A stretch of 64,000 bases of DNA from Aureibacillus halotolerans (GCF_004363045.1 NZ_SNYJ01000002.1:1-64000); one strand, 5' to 3'; positions 43,762 through 54,026 are shown, counted from the first letter of the stretch. Notes: generated from the letters alone by a model not told the origin. A program made the numbers and translations.

Positions 43762-45882
43762 TTGCTGAAAAAACTTAGTACGGTCGTTGTCGCCATGATC
43801 TTTTTTATCTTTCTGGCCGTAAGTGGGTATTTATCAATAATATATGCTGGAGATTATGTCCTAGATGAAGAATTACTTGTTTTTGATGCTGCAAGTACGC
43901 TCGTGGATGAACGTGGGAATGAGTTAACCTCTCTCTATGTTGAAAATCGTGACCCAGTGACTGAGGATCAAATTCCTGACCATGTAAAGCAAGCTTTTAT
44001 AGCGGTAGAAGACAGTCGCTTTTTAACACATCATGGCTTGGATATACGTGCAATTGGTCGTGCGTTGTATCGAGACTTGATGGCAGGGGCAATGGTAGAA
44101 GGTGGGAGCACAATCACGCAACAATTAGCGAAAAATGTCTTTTTAACGAATGATAAGACATGGCTTCGTAAATCAAAAGAGGCCGTTATTGCCATAAATT
44201 TAGAAAATCATTATACAAAGGATCAAATTTTAGAAATGTATTTAAATCGGATTTATTTTGGTCATGGGGCTTATGGTATTGGTGCAGCCGCAAAGACTTA
44301 TTACAATAAGCCGGTTTCGCAATTAACCCTAGAGGAGGGGGCGATGTTGGCAGCCATACCAAAGGCTCCCTCTCATTATTCACCAATAGATGATAAAGAG
44401 GCTGCCTTAAACAGGCGGAATCTAATTCTTTCTCTAATGGCGGATCAAGGATTTATTTCTCATGAGGAGGCTGTTCGAAAAAAAGGTACGACACTTCATG
44501 CATCCCTGCACGAAATTGGTGAGCAGCCTGCGTTGTATACGTATATTGATCTTGTCATGAAGGATGCAGAAAAGCGTTATCAGCTAAGTCGAGAAGAAAT
44601 TCTTACAGGAGGGTATACGATCAAGGTCCCCATCCAAATTGATTTGCAGAAAAAAGTATATCAAGCGTTCGAAGAAGGTGCTTTTTTTCCAGACCTACAA
44701 GGTGAAAAGAGTCAAGGTGCGTTCATTTTGCTTGATAATCAAACAGGCAAAGTGATTGCTGCTCAAGGTGGTCGTGGCTACGAGCCTGGTTCCTTTAATC
44801 GGCTGTATGCCAAACGTCAGCCCGGCTCAGTGATTAAACCACTTGCTGTGTATGGGCCAGCGCTTGATGCAGGCTACACACCTTATTCCGTGCTACAGGA
44901 TCAGAAACAATCGTATGGCGCGTATTCACCGTCAAATTATAATGGCACCTACCAAGGGAAGGTATCAATGTACGACGCCTTACAGGAGTCTTTGAATGCG
45001 CCGGCCGTGTGGTTATTAGATCAGATTGGTCTTAATACGGGAAAACAACCTCTACTAGAGGCAGGGGCGCAGGTCAAAAATGATGGGCTCGCACTCGGTT
45101 TAGGCGGGACAGTAGAAGGAATGTCACCGATGCTTGTAGCGACGATGTTTAGGTCGTTTGCCAACGAAGGGGTGACGGCGACTCCAGTTGCCATTACTTC
45201 CATTCATACGCGTGACGGCGAATTGCTCGAACCGCGAAAGCAGAACGAACAAAAGAGACTATTCACACCTCAAACGGCATGGTATATGACACGAATGCTG
45301 GAAGGGGTTGTCAATGAAGGAACTGGCTCCGCCGGAGAGTATTCGGGAGCCCTTGCAGGAAAAACAGGGACGACACAATATGAAGCCATAGAAGGCGGAA
45401 ATCGTGATATTTGGTTTGCAGGTTATACGCCAGAAATGACGGGTGTTGTCTGGATGGGGTATGATCGAACAACGGAAAAGTCTTATATTCAAGGGGGTAG
45501 TGATCTCGCGACTAAGTTAATGAAGTCTATCCTGCCTGAGGAGGAAGCTCTTGCCGCATTTACTAAACCACAGCAGGTAAAAGAACTGGCAAAGCCTGTA
45601 GACCTTCAACCTATCAATGATTTAACGATGCATAATGATTTTCATATTTTTGATTGGAACCGAAAAAGGCTAAGCTGGACGCCTCAGAGCGATAAACGCG
45701 TTGTCTATCGTATCTATGAGAAAACAAATGACTATCTTCAGCTGATAGGGCAAGTGACTGGTCAAGGATCGTATTCTATTTCAAGCGTCTCCGCTTTTTT
45801 TGAGGGCAGCTTTTATGTCGTGCCTTACAACCCACTGACTGAATTGGAAGGGACACCTTCGAATATTGTGCACATGTCCTGA
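43762..45882 (+). CDS. pbpF: Class A penicillin-binding protein PbpF (PBP2c-like)
   Basis: 706 residues. N-terminal membrane anchor (about 4-28). Glycosyltransferase domain with EDSRFLTHHGLD (catalytic Glu83), EGGSTITQQLAKN and EMYLNRIYFGHGAYGI. Transpeptidase domain with SVIK (Ser356, Lys359) and KTGT (Lys534). A short C-terminal domain follows. Very similar in layout to B. subtilis PbpF, a forespore-expressed enzyme of spore peptidoglycan. TTG at 43762 is chosen because AAGGAGG lies 8 bases upstream; a GTG three codons earlier overlaps that RBS. The sporulation promoter could not be located convincingly. Confidence 0.93.
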   Translation: MLKKLSTVVVAMIFFIFLAVSGYLSIIYAGDYVLDEELLVFDAASTLVDERGNELTSLYVENRDPVTEDQIPDHVKQAFIAVEDSRFLTHHGLDIRAIGRALYRDLMAGAMVEGGSTITQQLAKNVFLTNDKTWLRKSKEAVIAINLENHYTKDQILEMYLNRIYFGHGAYGIGAAAKTYYNKPVSQLTLEEGAMLAAIPKAPSHYSPIDDKEAALNRRNLILSLMADQGFISHEEAVRKKGTTLHASLHEIGEQPALYTYIDLVMKDAEKRYQLSREEILTGGYTIKVPIQIDLQKKVYQAFEEGAFFPDLQGEKSQGAFILLDNQTGKVIAAQGGRGYEPGSFNRLYAKRQPGSVIKPLAVYGPALDAGYTPYSVLQDQKQSYGAYSPSNYNGTYQGKVSMYDALQESLNAPAVWLLDQIGLNTGKQPLLEAGAQVKNDGLALGLGGTVEGMSPMLVATMFRSFANEGVTATPVAITSIHTRDGELLEPRKQNEQKRLFTPQTAWYMTRMLEGVVNEGTGSAGEYSGALAGKTGTTQYEAIEGGNRDIWFAGYTPEMTGVVWMGYDRTTEKSYIQGGSDLATKLMKSILPEEEALAAFTKPQQVKELAKPVDLQPINDLTMHNDFHIFDWNRKRLSWTPQSDKRVVYRIYEKTNDYLQLIGQVTGQGSYSISSVSAFFEGSFYVVPYNPLTELEGTPSNIVHMS

Positions 45883-45996
45883 GCCCATTATGGCGGTTGC
45901 TAAACGTTCTAATGGATGGCAGGAATTGTTCACTACCCCTAGACTGGCGAGCAAGCGAAATTGCAACGCATCTTGACATATTAGGAGGCACGGCCA

Positions 45997-48207
45997 ATGA
46001 GTGAAAAGCATCATCCGTCGATCGTGGCAGAAGAACAAGCAAAGCTGGAGGAGATTTTGACTGAAATATCACAGCAGCATAAACGTCTCTATGAAGAGCT
46101 TGAGGCGTATCGATCCGACATCCAAATGGATCGTAAGCATTTCTGGGAGGGTCTCTCCATTGACAATACGAGCTGGGAGAGTAAGCTGGAAACATCGGTG
46201 GAAATTCGCTCGAAAGCCGTGGAATTAAAAGGGCTCGAGGATGAATACCATAAGCGGAAAAATGAATATCTTACACTTGAAAGACAGAAAAATACCCCCT
46301 ATTTTTGTCGTGTCGACTTTCAATACGATCAATCACCTTCCATTGAGTCAATTTATATAGGGGCTGCCGCATTACGTGATGAGGAAGGCGATCTTCACAT
46401 TTTTGATTGGCGTGCACCCATCTCAAACTTGTTCTACAACACCGTTTCTCTAGGAGAAGCTAGCTTTGAAGCTCCATCAGGAACAATTCATGGGAATGTC
46501 CATTTAAAGAGGCAGATGGAAATAAAGGATGGACAATTAAAGCGTGTATTTGACACGGATGTAACCGTTGGGGATTCCATGTTGGAACAAATGGCGAGTG
46601 ATGCTACGGACACTAAGATGAAAACCATTGTTGCGACAATACAAAAGGAACAAAATGATATCATTCGTGACGATCTTAAGAAAACATTGCTCATCAATGG
46701 GGTCGCTGGGAGTGGGAAGACATCAATCGCCCTGCAAAGAGTGGCTTACCTTCTTTATACGTATAAAGATAAATTGTCGCATGCCGATTTTTTATTGCTG
46801 ACACCAAACGGAGTGTTTCGAGATTATTTATCGAATGTATTGCCCCAGTTAGGGGAAGAAAATATTCGCCAACTGATGTTGTATGATGTAATGAGGCAGC
46901 TTGCCGGGCCTAAAGTACGTATTCAGCACCCGTATGATTACTTAGAGGACTTGCATTCGAAGAAAACAGCGCCTTCGAGAGTGGCCGACCGTAAAGCAGA
47001 GCTTGCCTTTATGAAGCTCATTGATCAATATATCAACAAATTGAATGATGAAGGGTTACGTTTTAAATCACTTTCGATCGAAACGAAGCTACTTTTTTCA
47101 GAAGAGCAGTTAAGGACGTTGTACTATGATGGAAAAGGAAAGATGCCGCACCATGAACGCATTCTTTTTCTAAAAAAGCAGCTGCTGAAAAAGCTTTCTG
47201 GAATGGAGGAAAGCGTACGTAAAAAACGTTATCAACGGTTAATTTCCAGTAACACGTATATTGGTGAGGAAGAGGAGCTACAGAAAAGAAGTCGACAGTC
47301 AGCAAAACGTTTATTTAAGCGCATTAACAAACAAGTAACCAATCTTGAGTTTCTTGATTTTTATCAAACCTATGTAGACCTATTTTCTAATCCAATGGAG
47401 GGTAACGACTGGGACGATATTTCCCGGGAAAGTACAGCCGAATTAAAAAATGGCTATATTCCTTTTGAAGACGCTGCTGCGTTTATTTATCTGAAGAATG
47501 CCTTACTTGATCGCCAATCTTTTCGTGAGCGACAATTAATGATTGATGAAATGCAGGATTATTCTCCTGCCCAGCTTTACATGCTGATTCATTATTTTCC
47601 GAGAGCCCAATTTACACTATTTGGTGATGTTCAGCAGGCAGTGTACAAGTATCCAGAGCAAGCGACGTCCTATGATCAATACAAACGGCTTTTAGGCGAA
47701 GATATCAACATTTCTGAGCTTCATAAAAGCTATCGATCAACAAAGCACATTGTTGATTTCGCGGCAAATCTTCTTCCTTCAGCAATCAAGATGGACGCAG
47801 TGGATCGCCCGGGAGAAATGCCAGAGATTCAACGATTTTCCTCCCGAGAAGAATGGAGGGATAAGATTGCAAGTACGCTTCAAGCGTGGAGCGATAGTAA
47901 TGTCAGAAGGGTGGCCATTATTACAAAGCACGAGAAGCAAGCTTTGGAAGTGTATCAAGCGTTGAACACACATATTGACGTTGAATTGGTTTCGCGGCAT
48001 TCTTCAGCGATGAACAAAAATGTGATTGTTATTCCGTCTTATATGAGCAAAGGTCTCGAGTTTGAAGGTGTGATTGTCGCTGATGCAGGTAAAGACTATT
48101 ATAAAGGTGATGCCGACCAGCATTTGTTATACACAATGTGCACTCGCCCACTTCATCGATTGCTGCTTTTGCATCAAAGTGATATTGCTTTTCCAGTGTT
48201 TAAATAA
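45997..48207 (+). CDS. helD: HelD-like superfamily 1 helicase / RNA polymerase-associated ATPase
   Basis: 736 residues. The N-terminal coiled coil (about 8-95) matches HelD, which inserts into RNA polymerase channels and recycles stalled enzyme. Walker A GVAGSGKTS (Lys241), motif QRVAYLLY, Walker B MIDEMQDYSPAQL, FGDVQQAVYKY, ELHKSYRSTKHI and a C-terminal motif region ending MCTRPLHRLLLLHQS. AGGAGG precedes the ATG. B. subtilis HelD (YvgS) is 774 residues. Firmicutes often have paralogs, so this may not be the main one. Confidence 0.9.
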   Translation: MSEKHHPSIVAEEQAKLEEILTEISQQHKRLYEELEAYRSDIQMDRKHFWEGLSIDNTSWESKLETSVEIRSKAVELKGLEDEYHKRKNEYLTLERQKNTPYFCRVDFQYDQSPSIESIYIGAAALRDEEGDLHIFDWRAPISNLFYNTVSLGEASFEAPSGTIHGNVHLKRQMEIKDGQLKRVFDTDVTVGDSMLEQMASDATDTKMKTIVATIQKEQNDIIRDDLKKTLLINGVAGSGKTSIALQRVAYLLYTYKDKLSHADFLLLTPNGVFRDYLSNVLPQLGEENIRQLMLYDVMRQLAGPKVRIQHPYDYLEDLHSKKTAPSRVADRKAELAFMKLIDQYINKLNDEGLRFKSLSIETKLLFSEEQLRTLYYDGKGKMPHHERILFLKKQLLKKLSGMEESVRKKRYQRLISSNTYIGEEEELQKRSRQSAKRLFKRINKQVTNLEFLDFYQTYVDLFSNPMEGNDWDDISRESTAELKNGYIPFEDAAAFIYLKNALLDRQSFRERQLMIDEMQDYSPAQLYMLIHYFPRAQFTLFGDVQQAVYKYPEQATSYDQYKRLLGEDINISELHKSYRSTKHIVDFAANLLPSAIKMDAVDRPGEMPEIQRFSSREEWRDKIASTLQAWSDSNVRRVAIITKHEKQALEVYQALNTHIDVELVSRHSSAMNKNVIVIPSYMSKGLEFEGVIVADAGKDYYKGDADQHLLYTMCTRPLHRLLLLHQSDIAFPVFK

Positions 48208-48243
48208 CTAAAAGAAAAAAGGTATTATGCCTGCCTTTTGCAA

Positions 48244-48275
48244 AGGCGTTCATTTGCTTGTGAACGCTTTTTTTT
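48244..48275 (+). terminator. Terminator after helD
   Basis: GCGTTCA-TTTGCTTG-TGAACGC followed by eight T residues, about 40 bases after the helD stop. Confidence 0.88.
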
Positions 48276-48320
48276 GATATAGTTATAAGGCTGAAAATTG
48301 ATACGATCGGAAAGGTGACT

Positions 48321-49184
48321 ATGGAACAAAAAAAGAAACGATTTTTATACAAATTATTAACACGATTAATACTTGTGCCAATTGGAGCTTTGATTGTTGC
48401 CATCGGGCTTGAAATTTTCTTAGTCCCGAATGAGATTATTGATGGCGGTATTACGGGTATCTCCATTATGCTTTCAAGTGTCACACCGCTCAGTCTAGGT
48501 ATTTATTTGTTCCTTTTAAATCTTCCTTTTGTTTTTTTAGGCTACAAGCAAATTGGGAAAACCTTTGCTTTAACGACCTTGCTAGGCGTTACATGTTTAG
48601 CGATAAGCACCTTTGCCCTTCATGACGTTCCAGGGCTTATAGAGGATCAGCTCTTGTCATCTGTTTTTGGGGGGTTGCTTGTTGGAGTCGGTGTTGGGCT
48701 TGTGATTCGAAATGGTGGTTCAACGGATGGCACAGAAGTGCTTGCCGTCTTATTTACAAAAAAATCGCCGTTCTCAGTTGGAGAAATTGTGCTTTTCCTT
48801 AACTTCTTCATAATCGCTACCGCCGGATTTGTGTACAATTGGGAAAGTGCGCTGTACTCAATGATTGCTTACTTTATTGCCTATAAAATGATTGATGTTA
48901 CAGTTGCCGGGATGGACGGATCAAAATCTGTTTGGATTATTTCTGATAAAGCACACGAGATTGGAAGTGCAATTAATGACCGTCTTGGTCGTGGTGTCAC
49001 CTATCTACATGGAGAAGGCGCCTTTTCTGGAGACGATAAAAAGGTGATTTTTACCGTCATCACGCGTGTTGAGGAATCCAAGCTACATAGCATCGTCGAG
49101 GATATGGATGAGAATGCCTTTCTAGCCGTCGGAAACATTCAAGACGTCAAAGGTGGTCAGTTCAAAAAACGCGATATTCATTAA
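48321..49184 (+). CDS. YitT family membrane protein (DUF161/DUF2179)
   Basis: 287 residues. Five hydrophobic segments with the family motifs EIFLVPNEIIDGGITGISIML, GGLLVGVGVGLVIRNGGSTDGTEVLA and YKMIDVTVAGMDGSKSVWIIS, then a soluble DUF2179 domain (about 205-285) with DRLGRGVTYLHGEGAFSG. Several paralogs usually exist in Bacillus. Function is unsettled. ATG at 48321, with AAAGGTG just upstream. Confidence 0.9.
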   Translation: MEQKKKRFLYKLLTRLILVPIGALIVAIGLEIFLVPNEIIDGGITGISIMLSSVTPLSLGIYLFLLNLPFVFLGYKQIGKTFALTTLLGVTCLAISTFALHDVPGLIEDQLLSSVFGGLLVGVGVGLVIRNGGSTDGTEVLAVLFTKKSPFSVGEIVLFLNFFIIATAGFVYNWESALYSMIAYFIAYKMIDVTVAGMDGSKSVWIISDKAHEIGSAINDRLGRGVTYLHGEGAFSGDDKKVIFTVITRVEESKLHSIVEDMDENAFLAVGNIQDVKGGQFKKRDIH

Positions 49185-49214
49185 AAAAGAGCTGTTCTCA
49201 AGAGAACAGCTCTC
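49183..49214 (-). terminator. Terminator of HAD phosphatase gene
   Basis: Read on the minus strand, GAGAGCTGTTCTC-TT-GAGAACAGCTC followed by TTTTTT. It overlaps the end of the convergent yitT gene and could slow transcripts from either side. Confidence 0.8.
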
Positions 49215-49309
49215 AGCATGTGAAGGTCAAGAGAATGACCGTATAGATTATGCGAATACGATAGTGTCTTGGGGCGCAAAGTTTCCACAAGCGCAGCTGC
49301 TCTCTTTGT

Positions 49310-50146
49310 CTATGCGTTTGTTGCTACGCTTGGCGCCCAATTCGTTTCAATCCATTTAACAACTTCTACGATGGCGTGATCATCGTTCGCACAACAGCCA
49401 TAAGGTGCGCATTGACGGATGGCGTCACAGGCGTTGGAGACGGCGAATCCCGCGCCAGCGGTTTTCAACATATCTTCGTCATTCATATTGTCACCGACTG
49501 CGGCTACTCGGTTCATTGGGATGTCGAGCATGGCCGCCAGCTTTTTTAACGCTCTACCTTTGGAGACGTTTGGAGGCAGGAGCTCGAAAAACATTTCATC
49601 CGAACGAACATAATGACCGACATCATCCGCTTCAGGTGCATTTTTTTCCATTTCGTCAATTTGTTTAGAATCATCTACGAAAATGACCTTTTGCCACGGG
49701 TGCGGCACGTCAGCAAAGGAATTGACACGTTTGCTAATAAAGGCTTCAACCGTTAGATGCTTCTCTATTAAAGGATGGCTGCGCACAATATGAAGAACAC
49801 CCTGGCTGTACACCTCAGCGCCACAGGTAGGGTAAGCGTTTATATACGCCGTTGCTGTCGCTTCGGCTTCTGGTGACAATGCTTGTTCAAACACGACGCT
49901 TTGTTTGTGGAGATCGTATATCATGCCACCGTTGTAAAAAACACCGGGAGCATTAATGGCAAGGTCGGCTATGTATTGACCCGCTGATCGGGGAATACGT
50001 CCAGTTGCTAATGTGAAAGTGCCGCCATTCTCGGTGAAATAACGAATTGCGTCCTTGTTTTCCGTACTAATGGTTTTTGTTGTGCTGAGTAGGGTTCCAT
50101 CCATATCAGAAACAAGCAAAATGCCTGAAAAACGTCCATTTGCCAT
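49310..50146 (-). CDS. Cof-type HAD-IIB sugar-phosphate phosphatase
   Basis: 278 residues. HAD motif I VSDMDGTLLS, motif II TLATGRIPRS, cap domain, and the C-terminal KGRALKKLA plus motif IV GDNMNDEDML. Hydrolyses small phosphorylated metabolites; substrate unknown. The ATG at 50146 (MANGRFSG...) follows GGACGTGAG; the frame extends 30 codons upstream from a weak start that is unlikely. Confidence 0.87.
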   Translation of the reverse strand: MANGRFSGILLVSDMDGTLLSTTKTISTENKDAIRYFTENGGTFTLATGRIPRSAGQYIADLAINAPGVFYNGGMIYDLHKQSVVFEQALSPEAEATATAYINAYPTCGAEVYSQGVLHIVRSHPLIEKHLTVEAFISKRVNSFADVPHPWQKVIFVDDSKQIDEMEKNAPEADDVGHYVRSDEMFFELLPPNVSKGRALKKLAAMLDIPMNRVAAVGDNMNDEDMLKTAGAGFAVSNACDAIRQCAPYGCCANDDHAIVEVVKWIETNWAPSVATNA

Positions 50147-50416
50147 ACCGCTCACGTCCTTTCGATTCTCTGTGATGATCTCATGTTCCTTTAGTAAGAT
50201 CAAGACTTTTTGACTCTTACCCTTGAACGGTAGCATGGATGGCTTCTTTCATTATATAATGAGTACGTTTCCATGATTCGCAAAATCGTCTATTCTATGA
50301 CAATCCTTGCGGAACGATGTTTTTCCATCATTTTTTCGGTAGTATATGAAGTAATCGAATGTAGAAGAAGTCTTGAAAAACGCAGACTGAATGAAATTGT
50401 TGCCAACAGTCGTACC
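50147..50416. other. Gap between HAD gene and family-B repeat upstream of hemE
   Basis: No gene is seen. It must contain the start of the HAD transcript on the minus strand and, unless transcription begins inside the repeat, the hemE promoter on the plus strand. Confidence 0.4.
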
Positions 50417-50540
50417 CAGGCTGAATGAAAACGTTTGGCTTTCGAGGCGCAAAGCTTTGGGAGGCGCGGAGTTGCCAAAAGGGCAATGAGCACCGGACAA
50501 GGCAAAGCAACAAAGAAAGCGAGCGTTTGTCATCAGCCTG
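50417..50540 (+). repeat. Complete 124-bp family-B repeat in hemE leader
   Basis: From CAGGCTGAATGAAAACG to GCGTTTGTCATCAGCCTG: the two ends are imperfect inverted repeats of each other. It ends 25 bp before the hemE start codon and directly precedes its RBS, so it is either transcribed as part of the hem leader or carries the promoter. Confidence 0.85.
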
Positions 50541-50565
50541 ATATAGAAGGAAAGGGGTTCATACC

Positions 50566-51618
50566 ATGTCGTTGTCCAACGATACATTTTTGCGTGCCTG
50601 TAAGGGAGAAAAGACACCACACGTCCCAGTGTGGTTTATGAGACAAGCAGGGCGTTCACAGCCGGAATACAGAAAAATAAAAGAAACCCATTCGTTGTTT
50701 GACATTACAAAGGATCCAGAGTTGTGTGCCTATGTGACTAGGCTTCCGGTCGAGCAATACGGAGTGGATGCGGCGATTCTTTACAAAGACATTATGACTC
50801 CCTTTGCGGGCGTTGGTGTCGATGTTGATATAAAAACAGGAGTAGGTCCTGTGATTGATGACCCTATCCGAACGAGGGCGGATATTGAACGAATTGGTCA
50901 ACTTGATGCTGAAGCGAGCATTCCCTATATTCTTGATACGATCCGATTGCTAAAAACGCAGCTTGACGTGCCATTGATCGGTTTTAGTGGAGCTCCATTT
51001 ACACTTGCCAGCTATTTGATTGAAGGCCGTCCGTCAAAAAACTATCATCGAACAAAGGCAATGATGTACGCTGAGCCTGAACAGTGGCAACTTTTAATGA
51101 ATAAGCTCGGTGACATGATTATTGCGTATGTAAAAGCACAAGTAGATGCTGGGGTCGACGCGATTCAGTTGTTTGACTCATGGGTTGGCGCGGTCAGTGT
51201 GGAGGATTATCGTATACACATTAAACCTGTAATGACACGGATTGTAACGGCTTGTAAATCGTTTGGTGTGCCTGTAACGATGTTTGGCGTGGGAGCGAGT
51301 CATCTTGCAGAGGAATGGCACTCCTTGCCAATTGATGTCGTTGGACTGGACTGGCGCTTAAGCGTGAACGAGGCAAGAGAGCGAGGTCTCCATAAAACCG
51401 TTATGGGCAACCTTGATCCATCCTTCCTCCTCGCCCCATGGCCTGTCATAGAAGCTCGTGCTAAAGCGATATTAGATCAAGGGCTACAAAGTGATCGGTT
51501 TATCTTTAATTTAGGGCACGGTGTATTTCCAGAAGTTTCGCCGGCGACACTAAAACAGCTGACAACATTTGTTCACACATACTCGAGAGAAGTGAAAGAC
51601 AGAAGAGGTGAGGCTTAA
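50566..51618 (+). CDS. hemE: Uroporphyrinogen decarboxylase HemE
   Basis: 350 residues. Converts uroporphyrinogen III to coproporphyrinogen III. N-terminal signature [16 protein letters not shown], second signature [16 protein letters not shown], and catalytic-site regions around [13 protein letters not shown] are intact. AAAGGGG precedes the ATG. First gene of hemEHY, the downstream part of the coproporphyrin-dependent heme pathway of Gram-positive bacteria. Confidence 0.97.
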   Translation: MSLSNDTFLRACKGEKTPHVPVWFMRQAGRSQPEYRKIKETHSLFDITKDPELCAYVTRLPVEQYGVDAAILYKDIMTPFAGVGVDVDIKTGVGPVIDDPIRTRADIERIGQLDAEASIPYILDTIRLLKTQLDVPLIGFSGAPFTLASYLIEGRPSKNYHRTKAMMYAEPEQWQLLMNKLGDMIIAYVKAQVDAGVDAIQLFDSWVGAVSVEDYRIHIKPVMTRIVTACKSFGVPVTMFGVGASHLAEEWHSLPIDVVGLDWRLSVNEARERGLHKTVMGNLDPSFLLAPWPVIEARAKAILDQGLQSDRFIFNLGHGVFPEVSPATLKQLTTFVHTYSREVKDRRGEA

Positions 51619-51619
51619 A

Positions 51620-52549
51620 ATGAGCAAACGTAAAGTCGGACTACTTGTCATGGCCTATGGGACGCCCTATGAAGAAAAAGATATTGAGGATTATTATACC
51701 CATATTCGAAGAGGCCGTGTGCCATCACCTGAAATGCTTGCTGATCTCACCGATCGCTATAAAGCGATTGGTGGCGTGTCACCACTCGCCCGAATTACCA
51801 TCGAGCAAGGCGAAGCGCTTGCGAGGGAGCTGAATGAGCGGGATGACAGCAAGGAGTATATCCTTTACATAGGACTAAAGCATATTACTCCTTTTATAGA
51901 AGAAGCTGTTGATCAAATGAAAGCAGATGGGATTTCAGAAGCGGTCAGTATTGTCCTTGCGCCGCACTATTCGACGTTTTCGGTGAAATCCTATAATGGT
52001 CGGGCGAAGGAACATGCGGCTAAAATTGGCGGTCCTGTAATCAGTGCAGTGGAAAGTTGGTATGAAGAGCCTGCGTTTATTTCGTATTGGGTTCAAGCCA
52101 TTAACGACGTCTATGCAACCATGAATGGCGAGGAAAGGGAACGTGCCGTTTTAATCGTATCTGCACACTCCTTACCAGAAAAAATTCTGCAAAACGGCGA
52201 TCCATATCCTGAGCAATTACGGGCAACGGCAGTAGCCATCAAGGACCAGGCGGACATTGGAGACTACGCAATTGGTTGGCAAAGCGAAGGCAATACGCCA
52301 GATCCGTGGTTAGGTCCAGATGTCCAAGATTTAACACGCTCCCTGTATGCATCCGAGGGGTACCAAGCATTTGTTTACGCACCAGTCGGTTTTGTGGCCG
52401 ACCATTTAGAAGTACTTTACGACAACGATTATGAATGCAAAGTTGTGACCGATGAGCTCGGGGTGTCCTATTATAGACCGCCTATGCCAAACGTCGACCA
52501 ATTGTTTATCGAGGCCCTTGCCAATGCTTGCGAAAAGAAGATGTCGTAG
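51620..52549 (+). CDS. hemH: Ferrochelatase HemH (coproporphyrin ferrochelatase, CpfC)
   Basis: 309 residues. Inserts ferrous iron, in Firmicutes into coproporphyrin [25 protein letters not shown] at the N-terminus, the metal/base His in SAHSLPEKI and the Glu in [13 protein letters not shown] are conserved as in B. subtilis HemH. ATG at 51620, one base after the hemE TAA; GAGGTGAGG acts as RBS within the hemE end. Confidence 0.97.
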   Translation: MSKRKVGLLVMAYGTPYEEKDIEDYYTHIRRGRVPSPEMLADLTDRYKAIGGVSPLARITIEQGEALARELNERDDSKEYILYIGLKHITPFIEEAVDQMKADGISEAVSIVLAPHYSTFSVKSYNGRAKEHAAKIGGPVISAVESWYEEPAFISYWVQAINDVYATMNGEERERAVLIVSAHSLPEKILQNGDPYPEQLRATAVAIKDQADIGDYAIGWQSEGNTPDPWLGPDVQDLTRSLYASEGYQAFVYAPVGFVADHLEVLYDNDYECKVVTDELGVSYYRPPMPNVDQLFIEALANACEKKMS

Positions 52550-52610
52550 AAGAAAAACGAGGTGAAACGACTGCAGCCTACACGTAAGAAGTGAAGGCGC
52601 AGCTAAAGGT

Positions 52611-54026
52611 ATGTCAAAACACATCGTCGTCATAGGTGGAGGCATTACAGGATTGACAGCTGCTTACCGACTTGAACAAGCGGCACGTGAGTCCAATGGT
52701 CAATTAACCTATACCCTACTTGAAGGGTCGCCGCGTCTTGGTGGGAAAATTCGAACATTACGTAAGGATGGCTACATTATTGAGCGAGGTCCAGATTCCT
52801 TTCTTGAGCGGAAAACAAGCGCGGTTGAACTGTGTAAAGAACTTGGACTCGAGGATGAACTGGTGCGCAATGCGACGGGTCAATCGTATGTGCTAATTGA
52901 TCAAACGCTGCATCCCATCCCAGAAGGTGCGGTGATGGGAATCCCGACCTCGTTTCGTCCATTTCTTATGTCAAAAATGTTTACGCCAGGTGCTAAACTC
53001 CGTGCTGGAGCGGATTTGTTTTTATCAAAAAGCAAAGGGAGCGAAGATCAGTCGGTCGGCTTTTTCTTCCGCCGCAGGTTCGGTAATCAAGTTGTCGATC
53101 ATTTAATTGAACCTTTGCTTTCAGGTATTTATGGGGGGGACATTGATCGTTTAAGCCTGTTATCGGTGTTTCCTCAATTTTATAAAATCGAGCAGGAAAA
53201 ACGCTCATTGATTCTAGGCCTCAAAAGCACGCAACCAACAACACCCAAAAAGAAAATTGGTCAGTTTCTCACCTTGAAAAGCGGTCTTGAAACATTGATC
53301 GAGACGCTCGCATCAGAGCTCGTCCACGGTGAAATTAGAACAGGCACTGCCGTGAAACAACTCCAACAAAAGTCATCGGGAGGTTTTACGGTCAATACGG
53401 AAAGCGGAACCTTAGACGCAGACGCAGTTCTTTTGGCACTGGATCACAAGCAGATTCCGAAACTATTAAAACATGAGCCTGTTGTCCAGTCGCTTGTCGA
53501 TATGCCCTCCTCATCCGTAGCTACAGTGGCGATGGCCTTTCCGAAGGAAGCAGTGAGCGGCTTAAAGGATGGTACTGGGTTTGTTGTATCGAAGAAAAGC
53601 GATTACGACATCACCGCATGCACATGGACACAGAAAAAATGGCCGCATACGACTCCGGAAGGGCATGTGCTTTTGCGGGCATATGTGGGAAGACCAGGCA
53701 ATGAAGCCATCATCGAGCAGTCAGATGATGCGATTGTCGGTATTGCGATGCAGGACCTCAAAAAAGTGATCAATATTAATGAGAAGCCAACCTTTTCTGT
53801 TGTTACTAGGTGGCACCAAGCCACGCCACAATATACAGTTGGCCATCAAAAACGCATTCATACCATTAAACAAACATTACAGCAAAACTACCCAGGCTTG
53901 CTGCTGGCTGGCTCTTCTTTTGAAGGCTTGGGTCTGCCAGATTGTATCAAACAGGCCAATGAGGCAGCACAAGAGCTGCTTAGCTTTATCGATTCGACAG
54001 CAACATCGACCATGGTCAAAAAATAG
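52611..54026 (+). CDS. hemY: Coproporphyrinogen III oxidase HemY (CgoX)
   Basis: 471 residues. FAD-dependent, oxygen-using oxidase; in Firmicutes it oxidises coproporphyrinogen III to coproporphyrin III before iron insertion. Dinucleotide fold VIGGGITGLTAAYRLE at the N-terminus, LGGKIRTLRKDGYIIERGPDSFL, GIYGGDIDRLSLLSVFP, and the C-terminal FAD motif LLLAGSSFEGLGLPDCIKQ. Starts 61 bases after hemH; a GCGCAGCTAAAGGT segment is the only, weak, RBS. In B. subtilis this gene is also third in the operon. Confidence 0.96.
   Translation: MSKHIVVIGGGITGLTAAYRLEQAARESNGQLTYTLLEGSPRLGGKIRTLRKDGYIIERGPDSFLERKTSAVELCKELGLEDELVRNATGQSYVLIDQTLHPIPEGAVMGIPTSFRPFLMSKMFTPGAKLRAGADLFLSKSKGSEDQSVGFFFRRRFGNQVVDHLIEPLLSGIYGGDIDRLSLLSVFPQFYKIEQEKRSLILGLKSTQPTTPKKKIGQFLTLKSGLETLIETLASELVHGEIRTGTAVKQLQQKSSGGFTVNTESGTLDADAVLLALDHKQIPKLLKHEPVVQSLVDMPSSSVATVAMAFPKEAVSGLKDGTGFVVSKKSDYDITACTWTQKKWPHTTPEGHVLLRAYVGRPGNEAIIEQSDDAIVGIAMQDLKKVININEKPTFSVVTRWHQATPQYTVGHQKRIHTIKQTLQQNYPGLLLAGSSFEGLGLPDCIKQANEAAQELLSFIDSTATSTMVKK

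Noticed and set aside
52777-53208. Minus-strand ORFs within hemY
   Set aside because: Shadow frames with no RBS; hemY is unambiguous.
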